Translations under genes and position numbers: made by a program
Part shown: piece by piece, positions 42,049 to 50,271 of the stretch
How positions within the stretch are numbered: the first letter of the stretch is position 1
Layout of the letters: every line of letters starts with the position of its first letter
Assembly: GCF_001428745.1 (NCBI RefSeq)
Contig: NZ_LMIO01000001.1
Span: forward strand, 54,733-118,732
Source of the DNA: Leifsonia sp. Root227
GTDB taxonomy: Bacteria; Actinomycetota; Actinomycetes; Actinomycetales; Microbacteriaceae
DNA: 64,000 nt
Direction: 5' to 3'
The notes under the pieces: generated by a model
Seen by the model: the letters and a program-made list of their open reading frames with translations, nothing else
Databases searched by the model: none
Told to the model about the DNA's origin: nothing

Positions 42049-43074
42049 CTACTGTGCGCCCGGCCTGCCGGCGCCCGTCGCACGGGTGCGCGCCGACCGC
42101 AACGTGTCGGAGGGGCGCTCGCCGAACGCAGCACAGTATGCGGCGGCGAATCTGCCCAGGTGCACGAAGCCCCAGCGGGTGGCCACCTCCGTCACACCGA
42201 CCGTTTCCGGAGATGCTGCGAGCAGTTCTTCGCGCACCTTCTCGAGACGCACCTGCCGTAGGTAGGCCATCGGGGTGGTGTTCAGGCACCGGCGGAAGCC
42301 CTCGTGCACGCTGCGCACGCTCAGCGAGACCGCTGCGGCCAGTTCTCCGACGGTCCACGGATGCGCCGGGCTGCTGCGCAGAAGTTCCACCGCCTGCGAT
42401 ACCGGCCGGGCGGCAGGGGCGGGCGACGTTCGCGCCAGGAGAGCAGAGTGATTGTGCGGCTGCGCGAACAGGAGGCTGTGCATCAGCACCTGCTCCAGCC
42501 GTTGCAGCGCCAGCGGGTGGGAGAGCGGTCCCTCCGCCACGTCGGAGGCGGCGTCGATCAGCTGGAGGGTCTGCATCATCAGCTGACCACCGGGGCTCGC
42601 CAGGTTGAGCTCAGCCGTGAACTGGAGGGGCCGTGCGAGCGTCGAGCCGAGCATGTTCTCGAGTTCGAGCTGGAGCTGGTCGCGCGGGATCATCAGAGAG
42701 ATCTGCGCGAACCGTTCGCTGCAGTCGAGTTCCACCGATCTCCCCGGCATGAAGACCCCGGCCGTCTGTTGCGTCCCGTAGATCGGTGTGCCGTGTGCTG
42801 CGCGCATCCTGGCCCGGCCGCCCGTCGGGATGTCGATGTGGAAGTGCTCTGCCTCGGCGGTCTCGATCTGGACGGCGTTCTGAAACCGCATGTACCCGCA
42901 GGTGACCCGACCAACCCTGAGGGCGTTGAGCTCCATGGCGACTGGCGTGGATGCGCGCGCAGCGGGGAAGTCCACGGGGAGGAACACGTTCGTCAGCGCT
43001 TCTTTGGTCTGCTCGATTCCCCGGCTCGACACGATACGCCGGCCGCGGAACATTTCGGCCGCGTTCGCTCGCAT
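42049..43074 (-). CDS. AraC-family transcription regulator
   Basis: 341 aa. An N-terminal AraC_binding_2 ligand domain (about 20-200, with GVFMPGRSVELDC) and a C-terminal HTH_18 (about 230-330): WTVGELAAAVSLSVRSVHEGFRRCLNTTP and VTEVATRWGFVHLGRFAAAYCAAFGE. It resembles regulators of aromatic or aldehyde catabolism (AlkS/FeaR-like layout). The downstream esterase is a candidate target. Inverted repeats at 43127-43158 lie upstream. Confidence 0.88.
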   Translation of the reverse strand: MRANAAEMFRGRRIVSSRGIEQTKEALTNVFLPVDFPAARASTPVAMELNALRVGRVTCGYMRFQNAVQIETAEAEHFHIDIPTGGRARMRAAHGTPIYGTQQTAGVFMPGRSVELDCSERFAQISLMIPRDQLQLELENMLGSTLARPLQFTAELNLASPGGQLMMQTLQLIDAASDVAEGPLSHPLALQRLEQVLMHSLLFAQPHNHSALLARTSPAPAARPVSQAVELLRSSPAHPWTVGELAAAVSLSVRSVHEGFRRCLNTTPMAYLRQVRLEKVREELLAASPETVGVTEVATRWGFVHLGRFAAAYCAAFGERPSDTLRSARTRATGAGRPGAQ

Positions 43075-43126
43075 GACGCGATTCTATGCGTCGCTCGTCT
43101 GGCTCCAGAATCGAGCGCTGCGCAAA

Positions 43127-43158
43127 GCGGATACACGTCCGCGCTTGGCGGATATCCG
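43127..43158. promoter_or_regulatory. Two GCGGATA-containing inverted repeats, possible operators
   Basis: GCGGATACACGTCCGC (43127-43142) and CGGATATCCG (43149-43158), 19 bp centre-to-centre, about 55-85 bp upstream of the AraC-family start. Two related sites two helical turns apart suit AraC-type or other dimeric binding. Confidence 0.45.
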
Positions 43159-43216
43159 TCGTTCCGGCCCGAGCATACGGTGATTCGTGTCGACGCAGAT
43201 CTGCACGACGATGTGC

Positions 43217-43249
43217 GGCGGCCTTCTCCTTCGGGTGGAGAAGGCCGCC
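43217..43249 (+). terminator. Strong plus-strand stem-loop with no gene before it
   Basis: Perfect 13-bp arms (GGCGGCCTTCTCC and GGAGAAGGCCGCC) around a 7-nt loop, followed by GTTT. The only gene upstream is on the other strand, so this may end a short RNA or attenuate the 127-aa gene at 43356. Confidence 0.6.
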
Positions 43250-43355
43250 GTTTCCCCTATCGTCGCGGCCCGCACCACCGCAGGCGACGAACGAGCCGAA
43301 GGATGACAATGAGTCCTCGCGACCAGCCCCGCCGTCATCGGGCGAGCGGTGTTCG

Positions 43356-43739
43356 ATGAATCAGCCGAGTTTTCCGACGAGACCGAGGTGGTGCAGACAG
43401 TGCGGGTCGCGCGCCCGTGTCGTCGTCAACCCGTACTACGGGGTCGGTCTCGCGGTCCACCAGTACCTGTCCAGCTGCACGCGATGCGGGTTCGTCGAAT
43501 TCCTGCAGACCACGCGCCGCGATCGCGCAGAGGATCGCCCGACCGGCACGGCAACCGAGCAACCGCGCCGGAGTCGGTTGGCCGGACTCGTTCGAGGACG
43601 GTCCCGTCGCCCGGCGCACGCGCGCTCGCACGCTGGACGGGTGCGGGCGTGGTCGATGCGCAACCGGGCATCCCTCACCGTGCTCATCGTCCTGGCCGCA
43701 CTGGTCTCTGCTCTCGCGGTCGTCGCCTCACTGCGATAA
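43356..43739 (+). CDS. Zinc-ribbon protein with C-terminal membrane helix, unknown
   Basis: 127 aa, ATG. The N-terminal half has WCRQCGSRAR and SCTRCGFVEFL, a CxxC-x20ish-CxxC zinc-ribbon. A basic, low-complexity middle follows (RRSRLAGLVRGRSRRPAHARS), then one membrane helix at the end (SLTVLIVLAALVSALAVVASL), giving a tail-anchored layout. I know no named family. Start and existence are supported by the Cys pairs; a strong hairpin lies about 105 bp upstream. Confidence 0.6.
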   Translation: MNQPSFPTRPRWCRQCGSRARVVVNPYYGVGLAVHQYLSSCTRCGFVEFLQTTRRDRAEDRPTGTATEQPRRSRLAGLVRGRSRRPAHARSHAGRVRAWSMRNRASLTVLIVLAALVSALAVVASLR

Positions 43740-44041
43740 CCCCGCGAAGGTCGCAGCGGGCCGGACGGGCGCACGGTCCCGCATCCATCGACGCGGATGT
43801 CGTTTCCGCCTCGGCTCGTTCGACGTATCTGCATGAGCGAACACATGAGCCGCCGGGGCGACCCGGCGGAAGGCCAGGAGCACCCCGAGGAGGAGCGCCC
43901 CCTCGACGGTGCAGCACGGCTCCTGCTGCTGGCGGGGTTCTGGCCGCACTGACCGACCGGAATCTTCCCCCTACTCAGCCCCGTCTCCGTCGAGTAGCGT
44001 CGGCAGCACATGGCACCACCCTGCGATGAGGAGATGGACAC
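43740..44041. other. Intergenic region upstream of the sulfatase
   Basis: 302 bp. It contains one 39-codon open frame (43833-43952) without a ribosome binding site, which I do not call. The last 15 nt carry the GAGGAG ribosome binding site of the sulfatase. No clear operator or terminator. Confidence 0.5.
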
Positions 44042-46405
44042 GTGGCAAGAGAACAGGATTCCGTACAGCGCTCGACCCTCCCGATCCCGGATCTGGCCTA
44101 TACCGGGACGGTCACCTACGACGCCACCGACCCGGATACGCACTATCCGCCCATCCAGCGCGGTCTTCCTCCCGCAGACGCTCCGAACGTGCTCGTCGTC
44201 CTCATCGACGACACCGGATTCGGGGCGTCGAGTGCTTTCGGCGGCCCTGTGCACACGCCCAATTTCGAGCGGGTCGCCGCTCAGGGGCTCAAATACACCC
44301 GCTTCCACACCACCGCCCTGTGCTCGCCGACCCGCGCAGCTTTGCTGTCCGGCCGCAACCACCACACCGTGGGGATGGGCGGCATCACCGAGATCGCCAC
44401 CAGCGCGCCGGGCTACAACTCGCTGCGGCCCAACAACTGCGCTCCGTTGGCCGAGACGCTCCGGCTGAACGGCTACAACACCGCCCAGTTCGGCAAATGC
44501 CACGAGGTGCCCGTGTGGGAGTCGAGCGCCGTCGGGCCGTTCGACCACTGGCCGACCCCCGGCGGCGGCTTCGAGTACTTCTACGGCTTCATCGGCGGAG
44601 AGACCAACCAGTGGTACCCGGCGATCTACGAAGGGACCACTCCTGTCGAGCCGTGGGGCACGCCGGAGCAGGGATATCACTTCATGGCCGACATGACGGA
44701 GAAGGCCATCGTCTGGACGAAGCAGCAGAAGTCGCTCGCACCGGACAAGCCGTTCTTCACCTACTTCGCCCCAGGCGCGACGCACGCGCCGCACCATGTT
44801 CCGCCGGAGTGGGCGGACAAGTACGCGGGCGCGTTCGACCAGGGCTGGGATGCGATCCGCGAGGAGACCTTCGCGCGGCAGAAGGAACTCGGCGTCGTCC
44901 CAGAGGGTGCGACGCTCACAACTCGCAGCGATGGCATCCCCGCGTGGGATGAGATGAGCGACGACCTGAAGCCGGTCCTCGCCCGCCAGATGGAGGTCTA
45001 CGCCGGGTACCTCGAGTACGCCGACCACCACGTCGGACTGCTGCTGGATGCGCTCGAGGAGATCGGCGAGCTCGACAACACCCTCGTCTACGTGATCATC
45101 GGCGACAACGGCGCATCGGCAGAGGGCACGATGACGGGCACCACGAACGAGGCGTTCACCATCAACCACATGACCGAGATGGAGGACGACGCGTACAAGA
45201 TCGCCCACAAGGACGACCTCGGCACGCCCCGCTCGTACAACCACTACGCCATCGGCTGGGCGCACGCGATGGACACCCCGTACCAGTGGACGAAGCAGGT
45301 GGCCTCGCACTGGGGCGGCACCCGCAACGGCACGATCGTCTCCTGGCCGAAGGGGATCGCCGCGCGCGGAGAGATCCGCAACCAGTTCGCCCACGTCATC
45401 GACGTTGCCCCGACCGTGCTGGCCGCTGCCCGCATCCCGGAGCCGTCGACGGTGCACGGTGTGACCCAGCGCCCGTACGAGGGAACGCCGATGAACTACA
45501 GCTTCGACTCAGCAGACGCCGACGAGCAGCACACCACGCAGTACTTCGAGATGCTGGGCAACCGGGCCATCTTCCACAAGGGATGGACCGCGGTCGCCAT
45601 GCACAAGAAGCCGTGGCTCTCGTCGGACCACGGACTCGACGAGGACGTCTGGGAGCTCTACAACGTGGAGGAGGATTGGACCCAGTCCCACGATCTCGCC
45701 GCGCAGGAGCCGGAGCGGCTGGCGGAGCTCCAGCGACTCTTCCTCATCCAGGCGGCACGCTTCAACGTCCTACCGCTCGACATCCGCTCTGCCGAACGTT
45801 TCAACGCGGAGCTCGCCGGCCGGCCGACGCTCGTCCAGGGCACCTCGCAGACGTTCTACACCGGAATGAAGCGCCTCAGCGAGAACTCGGTGGTGAACGT
45901 CAAGAACAAGTCGTTCACCGTGACGGCGAAGCTGACGATCCCGGATGGTGGCGCGAGTGGCGTGATCATCGCCCAGGGCGGCGCATACGGCGGATGGTCG
46001 GTGTACGTCACAGACGGGAAGCCGGCGTTCGCGTACAACATCATGGGGATCAAGACCGACTTCACCAGGTCGGACGACGCGCTGGCACCGGGAGACCACG
46101 AGCTGGTCGTGCACTTCGCATACGAGGGAGGCGGCCTCGGGAAGGGCGGCGCGGTCACGATCTCGGACGGTGACGCCGTGCTCGCGGCCGGAACCGTCGA
46201 GCGCACTCTGCCGTTCTTCTTCTCGATGGACGAGACGGTCGACATCGGCGAAGATCTCGCGTCGCCGGTCTCCAGCGACTACGGCCCGGCGGGCAACGGC
46301 TTCACCGGCAGGATCGCCTGGGTCCGTCTCGACGCAGGGGACGACAGCCACGATCACCTGATCGACCCGGAGCACCAGATGCAGATCGCGATGACGCGGC
46401 AGTAG
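44042..46405 (+). CDS. Type I arylsulfatase (AtsA-like)
   Basis: 787 aa, GTG start with GAGGAG upstream. Metal ligands in VLIDDTGFG (Asp about 56-57) and the formylglycine signature C-S-P-T-R at about 94-98, with the rest of the signature AALLSGRN. Later FAPGATHAPHHVP and IIGDNGASAEG provide further active-site residues, and a C-terminal about 230-residue domain matches long actinobacterial arylsulfatases (EC 3.1.6.1 type). The Cys must be oxidised by a formylglycine-generating enzyme, which is not encoded in this window. No signal peptide, so it probably acts in the cytoplasm to release sulfate from aryl or alkyl sulfate esters. Confidence 0.92.
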   Translation: MAREQDSVQRSTLPIPDLAYTGTVTYDATDPDTHYPPIQRGLPPADAPNVLVVLIDDTGFGASSAFGGPVHTPNFERVAAQGLKYTRFHTTALCSPTRAALLSGRNHHTVGMGGITEIATSAPGYNSLRPNNCAPLAETLRLNGYNTAQFGKCHEVPVWESSAVGPFDHWPTPGGGFEYFYGFIGGETNQWYPAIYEGTTPVEPWGTPEQGYHFMADMTEKAIVWTKQQKSLAPDKPFFTYFAPGATHAPHHVPPEWADKYAGAFDQGWDAIREETFARQKELGVVPEGATLTTRSDGIPAWDEMSDDLKPVLARQMEVYAGYLEYADHHVGLLLDALEEIGELDNTLVYVIIGDNGASAEGTMTGTTNEAFTINHMTEMEDDAYKIAHKDDLGTPRSYNHYAIGWAHAMDTPYQWTKQVASHWGGTRNGTIVSWPKGIAARGEIRNQFAHVIDVAPTVLAAARIPEPSTVHGVTQRPYEGTPMNYSFDSADADEQHTTQYFEMLGNRAIFHKGWTAVAMHKKPWLSSDHGLDEDVWELYNVEEDWTQSHDLAAQEPERLAELQRLFLIQAARFNVLPLDIRSAERFNAELAGRPTLVQGTSQTFYTGMKRLSENSVVNVKNKSFTVTAKLTIPDGGASGVIIAQGGAYGGWSVYVTDGKPAFAYNIMGIKTDFTRSDDALAPGDHELVVHFAYEGGGLGKGGAVTISDGDAVLAAGTVERTLPFFFSMDETVDIGEDLASPVSSDYGPAGNGFTGRIAWVRLDAGDDSHDHLIDPEHQMQIAMTRQ

Positions 46406-46459
46406 CGGCGCCGTCACGCGGCCGTCGCGCGGTGAAGACGCGCGGCGGTCGCGTGCCGT

Positions 46460-46933
46460 TCAGCCGATCGCGGCAGCCGCCACGAACGCCAGGGTCGCCC
46501 CGGCGAGCAGGAGCGCGTGCAGGATCATGTGCTCGAGGTTGGGCCGCGGCCGGTCGCCGATGCGGGGGAGCACGATGGTCGTCCGCGCGTATGTGCGGGC
46601 GTGAAGCTGCTCCCAGGTGTCCGCTGTCCCGGCCGTCGCCCACGGCACGGTGATGCCCGCCAGGTACGGCAGCCACCAGAGCAGGAGACCGCCGGCGACG
46701 ACGATGGTCTCGATCGCGCCGCCGACGACCGCGAGGACGGGGGCTGCGAACACGCCGGCGAGGCCGACCAGGATCGCGGGGAGGAGCATGATCGGGCCGT
46801 TGATGGCGACCTCGGTCGCGCGTTCCCTCCGGGTGGCGGCGCGCACATTGTTCAGCGGCGCGAGATCGACGAGGGTGGTGACGACGAAGTAGACGTCGGC
46901 GGCGAGCAGGACGACGACAGCGGCGATGACCAC
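46460..46933 (-). CDS. Four-helix membrane protein in a TetR operon, unknown
   Basis: 157 aa, ATG 2 nt after the TetR stop, so co-transcribed. Four hydrophobic segments (about 1-22, 50-70, 72-95, 135-156), with a loop that includes WEQLHARTYARTTIVLPRIGDRPRPN. No transport or enzymatic signature that I recognise. The placement under its own TetR repressor suggests a stress- or compound-inducible membrane function, perhaps accessory to efflux. Confidence 0.75.
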   Translation of the reverse strand: MVIAAVVVLLAADVYFVVTTLVDLAPLNNVRAATRRERATEVAINGPIMLLPAILVGLAGVFAAPVLAVVGGAIETIVVAGGLLLWWLPYLAGITVPWATAGTADTWEQLHARTYARTTIVLPRIGDRPRPNLEHMILHALLLAGATLAFVAAAAIG

Positions 46934-46935
46934 GG

Positions 46936-47502
46936 CTACTCGCCTCCCGTCGCGAGCCGTGCGGCGATCCCGTCGAGAAAGGTCGTCGTGGCGATGCCGA
47001 ACCAGGTGTCGTAGAAGTCGCGGGATGCGACCGGCGCGTTCGGCACGTCGCCGAACTCCGCGAGCGCGAGGCCGACGACCAGCACGTACAGCGACTGCAC
47101 CGTGAGGAGGGCGTGCTCCACCGTCGTGCGCAGCTCGCGCGCCAGCGGCGGCCCGAAGTCGTCGGCCATCCGTTGCGCGAGGGCGGGTGAGATGTTCACC
47201 GTCGCAACGACCTTCGTCGATCCTGGATGCGCTCGCAGCGTCTCGCGGAGCCGGTCGGCGAGCGTGGTCAGGATCGTCCGCCAGTCGTCTGTCGGGTCCA
47301 GGGTCGCCATGACCTCGTCGGCGATCGCATCCACCGTCTCCTGCAGCAGCTCGTGCCTGCTCCCGATGTGGTTGTACAGCGATGCGGCCTTGACATCGAG
47401 CCTGGCCGCGATCGTCCGCATCGAGAGGGCGGTCTCGCCATCTGCGTCGAGGATGGCCCGGGCTGTGTCAAGGATCAGTGTGCGTGAGAGCGGGGTGGGC
47501 AT
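46936..47502 (-). CDS. TetR-family repressor with double operator
   Basis: 188 aa, ATG. N-terminal HTH (about 5-50): ILDTARAILDADGETALSMRTIAARLDVKAASLYNHIGSR, where the recognition helix is AASLYNHI. The C-terminal ligand domain belongs to the TetR_C-like group (LADRLRETLRAHPGSTKVV). Two ACTAAC-3 nt-GTTAGT palindromes lie 17-49 bp upstream of its start and will almost certainly be bound by it, giving autoregulation of the TetR/membrane protein pair. Confidence 0.9.
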   Translation of the reverse strand: MPTPLSRTLILDTARAILDADGETALSMRTIAARLDVKAASLYNHIGSRHELLQETVDAIADEVMATLDPTDDWRTILTTLADRLRETLRAHPGSTKVVATVNISPALAQRMADDFGPPLARELRTTVEHALLTVQSLYVLVVGLALAEFGDVPNAPVASRDFYDTWFGIATTTFLDGIAARLATGGE

Positions 47503-47518
47503 GTCACTCTAATCGTCG

Positions 47519-47533
47519 ACTAACGGTGTTAGT
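47519..47533. promoter_or_regulatory. TetR operator, copy 1
   Basis: ACTAACGGTGTTAGT, perfect 6-bp arms around a 3-nt centre, immediately upstream of the TetR gene. Confidence 0.8.
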
Positions 47534-47536
47534 TAA

Positions 47537-47551
47537 ACTAACGCCGTTAGT
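47537..47551. promoter_or_regulatory. TetR operator, copy 2
   Basis: ACTAACGCCGTTAGT, same arms as copy 1, 18 bp centre-to-centre. The two together can also fold as a single larger inverted repeat. Confidence 0.8.
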
Positions 47552-47604
47552 TCCCGAGCGCAAGAGGCAGTGCAACGGTTGGTCGTCGCTGTCCGTCGCC
47601 GCTG

Positions 47605-48219
47605 TCAGTCGCCGTCCGACGTCCGCAGCCCCGCGAGCAGCAGGCGCACCATCCGCTCGGCCTGGCCGGACCCCTCGGTGGATGCCGGACCTCCACCGTG
47701 GCAGAGGTTCGCGACCGCGCCGAGGAACTCGGATGGGTCGACGCTCTGCACCACGTCCCCGGATGCGGTCGCGGCGGCGAGCAGGCGCGCCAGCGTCGGC
47801 GTGAGGCGTGTGGAGAAGTACTCGGCGAGGGGTTCGTACGCCGCGTCGCCGGAGTGCAGGGCGGCGGCGAGACCGCGCTTCGTGGCGACGAACTGGGTGT
47901 AGCGCATGATCCACCTGTCGAGCGCTTCTCCGGGCGGATAGCTCCCCTCGATCTCGGTGGCCGCGTCGACGCACGCGTCCATCTCGCGCCGGAAGACGGC
48001 GGAGATGAGGTCGGAGCGGAGGGGGAAGTGCCGGTAGAGCGTTCCGACGCCGACCCCGGCGCGCTCGGCGATCGACCGCACGGGGGCATCGACGCCGGAT
48101 TCGGCGAACACGGCCTTCGCCGCCAGCACGAGGGCGTCGACGTTCTGGCGGGCGTCGGCGCGCATCCTTGGACGCTCGGGCTGCGCCGCGTGGTCGGCAG
48201 TGGTGGCGGAGGTCGGCAT
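47605..48219 (-). CDS. TetR-family regulator of the divergent aldo/keto reductase
   Basis: 204 aa, ATG at 48219 with GAGGAA upstream. HTH at about 25-70: VLAAKAVFAESGVDAPVRSIAERAGVGVGTLYRHFPLRSDLI. The C-terminal domain is of the TetR_C_SbtR-like kind (YTQFVATKRGLAAALHSGD). Divergent from an aldo/keto reductase with three related CGGA-n-TTCCG palindromes between, which it probably occupies. Confidence 0.9.
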   Translation of the reverse strand: MPTSATTADHAAQPERPRMRADARQNVDALVLAAKAVFAESGVDAPVRSIAERAGVGVGTLYRHFPLRSDLISAVFRREMDACVDAATEIEGSYPPGEALDRWIMRYTQFVATKRGLAAALHSGDAAYEPLAEYFSTRLTPTLARLLAAATASGDVVQSVDPSEFLGAVANLCHGGGPASTEGSGQAERMVRLLLAGLRTSDGD

Positions 48220-48239
48220 ACAGGGTTCCTCTTGTGGTC

Positions 48240-48252
48240 GGAACGCCGTTCC
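48240..48252. promoter_or_regulatory. GGAAC palindrome near the TetR start
   Basis: GGAACGCCGTTCC, near-perfect palindrome 21 bp upstream of the TetR start, sharing the GGAAC half-site with the central operator. Confidence 0.55.
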
Positions 48253-48270
48253 GCGTAGAGTGAAGCTAAA

Positions 48271-48285
48271 CGGAACAATGTTCCG
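48271..48285. promoter_or_regulatory. Main TetR operator (CGGAAC-AAT-GTTCCG)
   Basis: Perfect 6-bp arms with a 3-nt centre midway between the divergent TetR and aldo/keto reductase genes; the flanks extend the symmetry to about 21 bp. Confidence 0.8.
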
Positions 48286-48306
48286 CTTAGTCGGACGGAA
48301 GCTATC

Positions 48307-48321
48307 CGGAGTGATGTTCCG
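48307..48321. promoter_or_regulatory. Degenerate copy of the TetR operator
   Basis: CGGAGTGATGTTCCG matches the central site at 12 of 15 positions, on the reductase side. Confidence 0.55.
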
Positions 48322-48400
48322 GTTGCTCGATTCTAGGGCACCGACCGCCTCCGGCACCACGGGCATCCCGACTCGAACGCACACACAAGGAGCAGGCACC

Positions 48401-49426
48401 ATGCAGTACCGCACACTCGGCCGCACCGGCATCAAGGTGACCCCGTACGCTCTCGGAGCGATGATGCTGGGTTCCCTCGGCAACCCCGACCGGCAGGAGG
48501 GCATCGCCATCATCCACAGGGCACTCGACGCAGGAATCAACGTCGTCGACACCGCCGACCGCTACGGAGACTCCGAGGAGGTCGTCGGCGAAGCGCTCAA
48601 GGGCCGCCGCGACGATGTCGTGCTCGCCACCAAGTTCTGGGGCCCCGTCGACGACGACATCAACCACCGCGGCGCATCCCGTCGCTGGATCGTGCAGGCG
48701 GTCGAACGCTCGCTCCGACGCCTGCAGACCGATCACATCGACCTCTATCAGCTTCACCGGCCAGACCCGGAGACGGACATCGACGAGACGCTCTCCGCTC
48801 TCACCGACCTCGTCCGGCAGGGGAAGGTGCGCGCGATCGGCTCGTCCTCGATGCGCGGATCGGAGATCGTCGAGGCGCAGTGGATGGCGGAACGGCGCGG
48901 TTTCGAGCGCTTCCGCACCGAACAGCCGAACTACTCGATCCTCGACCGCGAGATCGAGCGCGAGATCCTGCCTGTCGCCGAACGCTACGGGATGGGCACG
49001 CTCGTCTACAGTCCGCTCGCCGGCGGAACGCTGACGGGCAGATACCGGGCAGGCCAGGAGAACGACAACTTCCGCTCGACCAGGACCGGGATGCGCCACT
49101 TCCGCGACGAGCGCCGCCTGGCGGCCGTCGAAGAGCTCGTGAAACTCGCCGACGAGTCCGGCGTGAAGCTGACGCACCTCGCCATGGCGTTCGTCATCGC
49201 GCATCCGGGTGTCACCTCCGCGATCGCCGGGCCGCGCACGATGGAGCAGTTGGAGGACACGCTCGCGGGCATGGAGGTCTCGCTGTCCGATGACGTGCTC
49301 GACCGGATCGACGCGATCGTGCCGCCCGGCGAGAGCATCGGCGCGATGGACATGGTCTACCGCGGGCCGGAGGTCGGCGACCCTTCGCTGCGTCGCCGGC
49401 CGGTCGCGGAGCGCTCCGCGGCGTGA
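48401..49426 (+). CDS. Aldo/keto reductase
   Basis: 341 aa, ATG at 48401 with AAGGAGCAGG upstream. Catalytic tetrad visible: Asp and Tyr in NVVDTADRYGDSE, Lys in VLATKFWG, His in YQLHRPD. NADPH-binding elements IGSSSMRG and IAGPRTMEQLEDTLAGM follow. It belongs to the AKR11/YccK-YhdN-like group that reduces aldehydes and ketones, often under stress. Regulated by the divergent TetR protein. Native substrate unknown. Confidence 0.93.
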   Translation: MQYRTLGRTGIKVTPYALGAMMLGSLGNPDRQEGIAIIHRALDAGINVVDTADRYGDSEEVVGEALKGRRDDVVLATKFWGPVDDDINHRGASRRWIVQAVERSLRRLQTDHIDLYQLHRPDPETDIDETLSALTDLVRQGKVRAIGSSSMRGSEIVEAQWMAERRGFERFRTEQPNYSILDREIEREILPVAERYGMGTLVYSPLAGGTLTGRYRAGQENDNFRSTRTGMRHFRDERRLAAVEELVKLADESGVKLTHLAMAFVIAHPGVTSAIAGPRTMEQLEDTLAGMEVSLSDDVLDRIDAIVPPGESIGAMDMVYRGPEVGDPSLRRRPVAERSAA

Positions 49427-49481
49427 GCTCACGCGGGGGAGGAGAGTTGCGCTGCGCCGCGTCCGGTGGTGCAATTCGACG

Positions 49482-50096
49482 GTGAACGATGAGCAGAGCC
49501 CCGCGTCGGACGCGCACGTGACCGGACGTGTCCCCGCGGGGCTGACGACGACGGAGTTCGTCCTCCGCCCGATCGTGGCGGGCGACGCGGCGAACGATCA
49601 CGCCGCGCTGATGGAGACGCGGGACGAGCTGCGGCTCTGGGAGCAGTCGAGCTGGCCGGAGGACGACTTCACCGTGGAGGCGAACCGCGACGACCTCGCC
49701 GGACTCGAAGCGCGCCACAATGACCGGCGCGCCCTCACGTACACGGTGCTCGACCCGGCCGGGCGAGAGTGCCTCGGCTGCGTCTACGTCTTCCCCACCG
49801 GAGCGTCGTTCCTCACGAAGGCCACGGTGACCCCGGTCGGCGACGACGCGTGGGTGGAGGTGGACCTCGTCGTCTACTTCTGGGTGCGGCGGAGCAGGAT
49901 GGCCACGGCGATGGATGATCGACTCCTCGCTGCGCTGCGCGCCTGGTTCGCGGACGAGTGGGATGCGGAGAAGGTCGTCATCGTCGTGAGTGAGCTGTTC
50001 GCGCAGCAGGTGGAGCTCATCCGGCGCACCGATCTCGCCCTGCAGTTCGAGCTCGTCGAGCCGCAGAAGCCGGGGAGGTTTCTGGTCTTCGGCTGA
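49482..50096 (+). CDS. GNAT-family N-acetyltransferase
   Basis: 204 aa, GTG start. The N-terminal TTEFVLRPIVAGDAANDHAALMET matches acetyltransferases of the RimL-like kind, with LTYTVLDPAGRECLGCVYV and VEVDLVVYFWVRRS for the central sheet. The acetyl-CoA loop (R-x-x-G-x-G/A) is poorly conserved: the equivalent region reads RRSRMATAMDD. It could therefore be a variant or weakly active enzyme. The stop codon lies within the first unit of a heptanucleotide repeat. Confidence 0.75.
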   Translation: MNDEQSPASDAHVTGRVPAGLTTTEFVLRPIVAGDAANDHAALMETRDELRLWEQSSWPEDDFTVEANRDDLAGLEARHNDRRALTYTVLDPAGRECLGCVYVFPTGASFLTKATVTPVGDDAWVEVDLVVYFWVRRSRMATAMDDRLLAALRAWFADEWDAEKVVIVVSELFAQQVELIRRTDLALQFELVEPQKPGRFLVFG

Positions 50097-50150
50097 GCCG
50101 GGAGCCGGGAGCCGGGAGCCGGGAGCCGGGAGCCGGGAGCCGGGAGCCGG
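50095..50150 (+). repeat. Eight perfect tandem copies of GAGCCGG
   Basis: A 7-bp unit repeated eight times without error, overlapping the GNAT stop codon at 50094-50096 and 120 bp before the CPBP gene. Perfect copies of a heptamer suggest recent slippage; copy number is likely to vary among strains. Confidence 0.95.
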
Positions 50151-50271
50151 GACCGCGTGCCTCGGTCAGCCCGGGTCGTGCGCCGACCCCGCGCGCTAGT
50201 CTGAATCCGTTCCGGTACCGGACGGGGCGACGCGACACGTGACACTGGCACACCTGGGAAGGAACCACTCC

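Noticed and set aside
43833..43952. 39-codon open frame upstream of the sulfatase
   Set aside because: No ribosome binding site or TANNNT element, and no recognisable protein features; kept only as a possibility.
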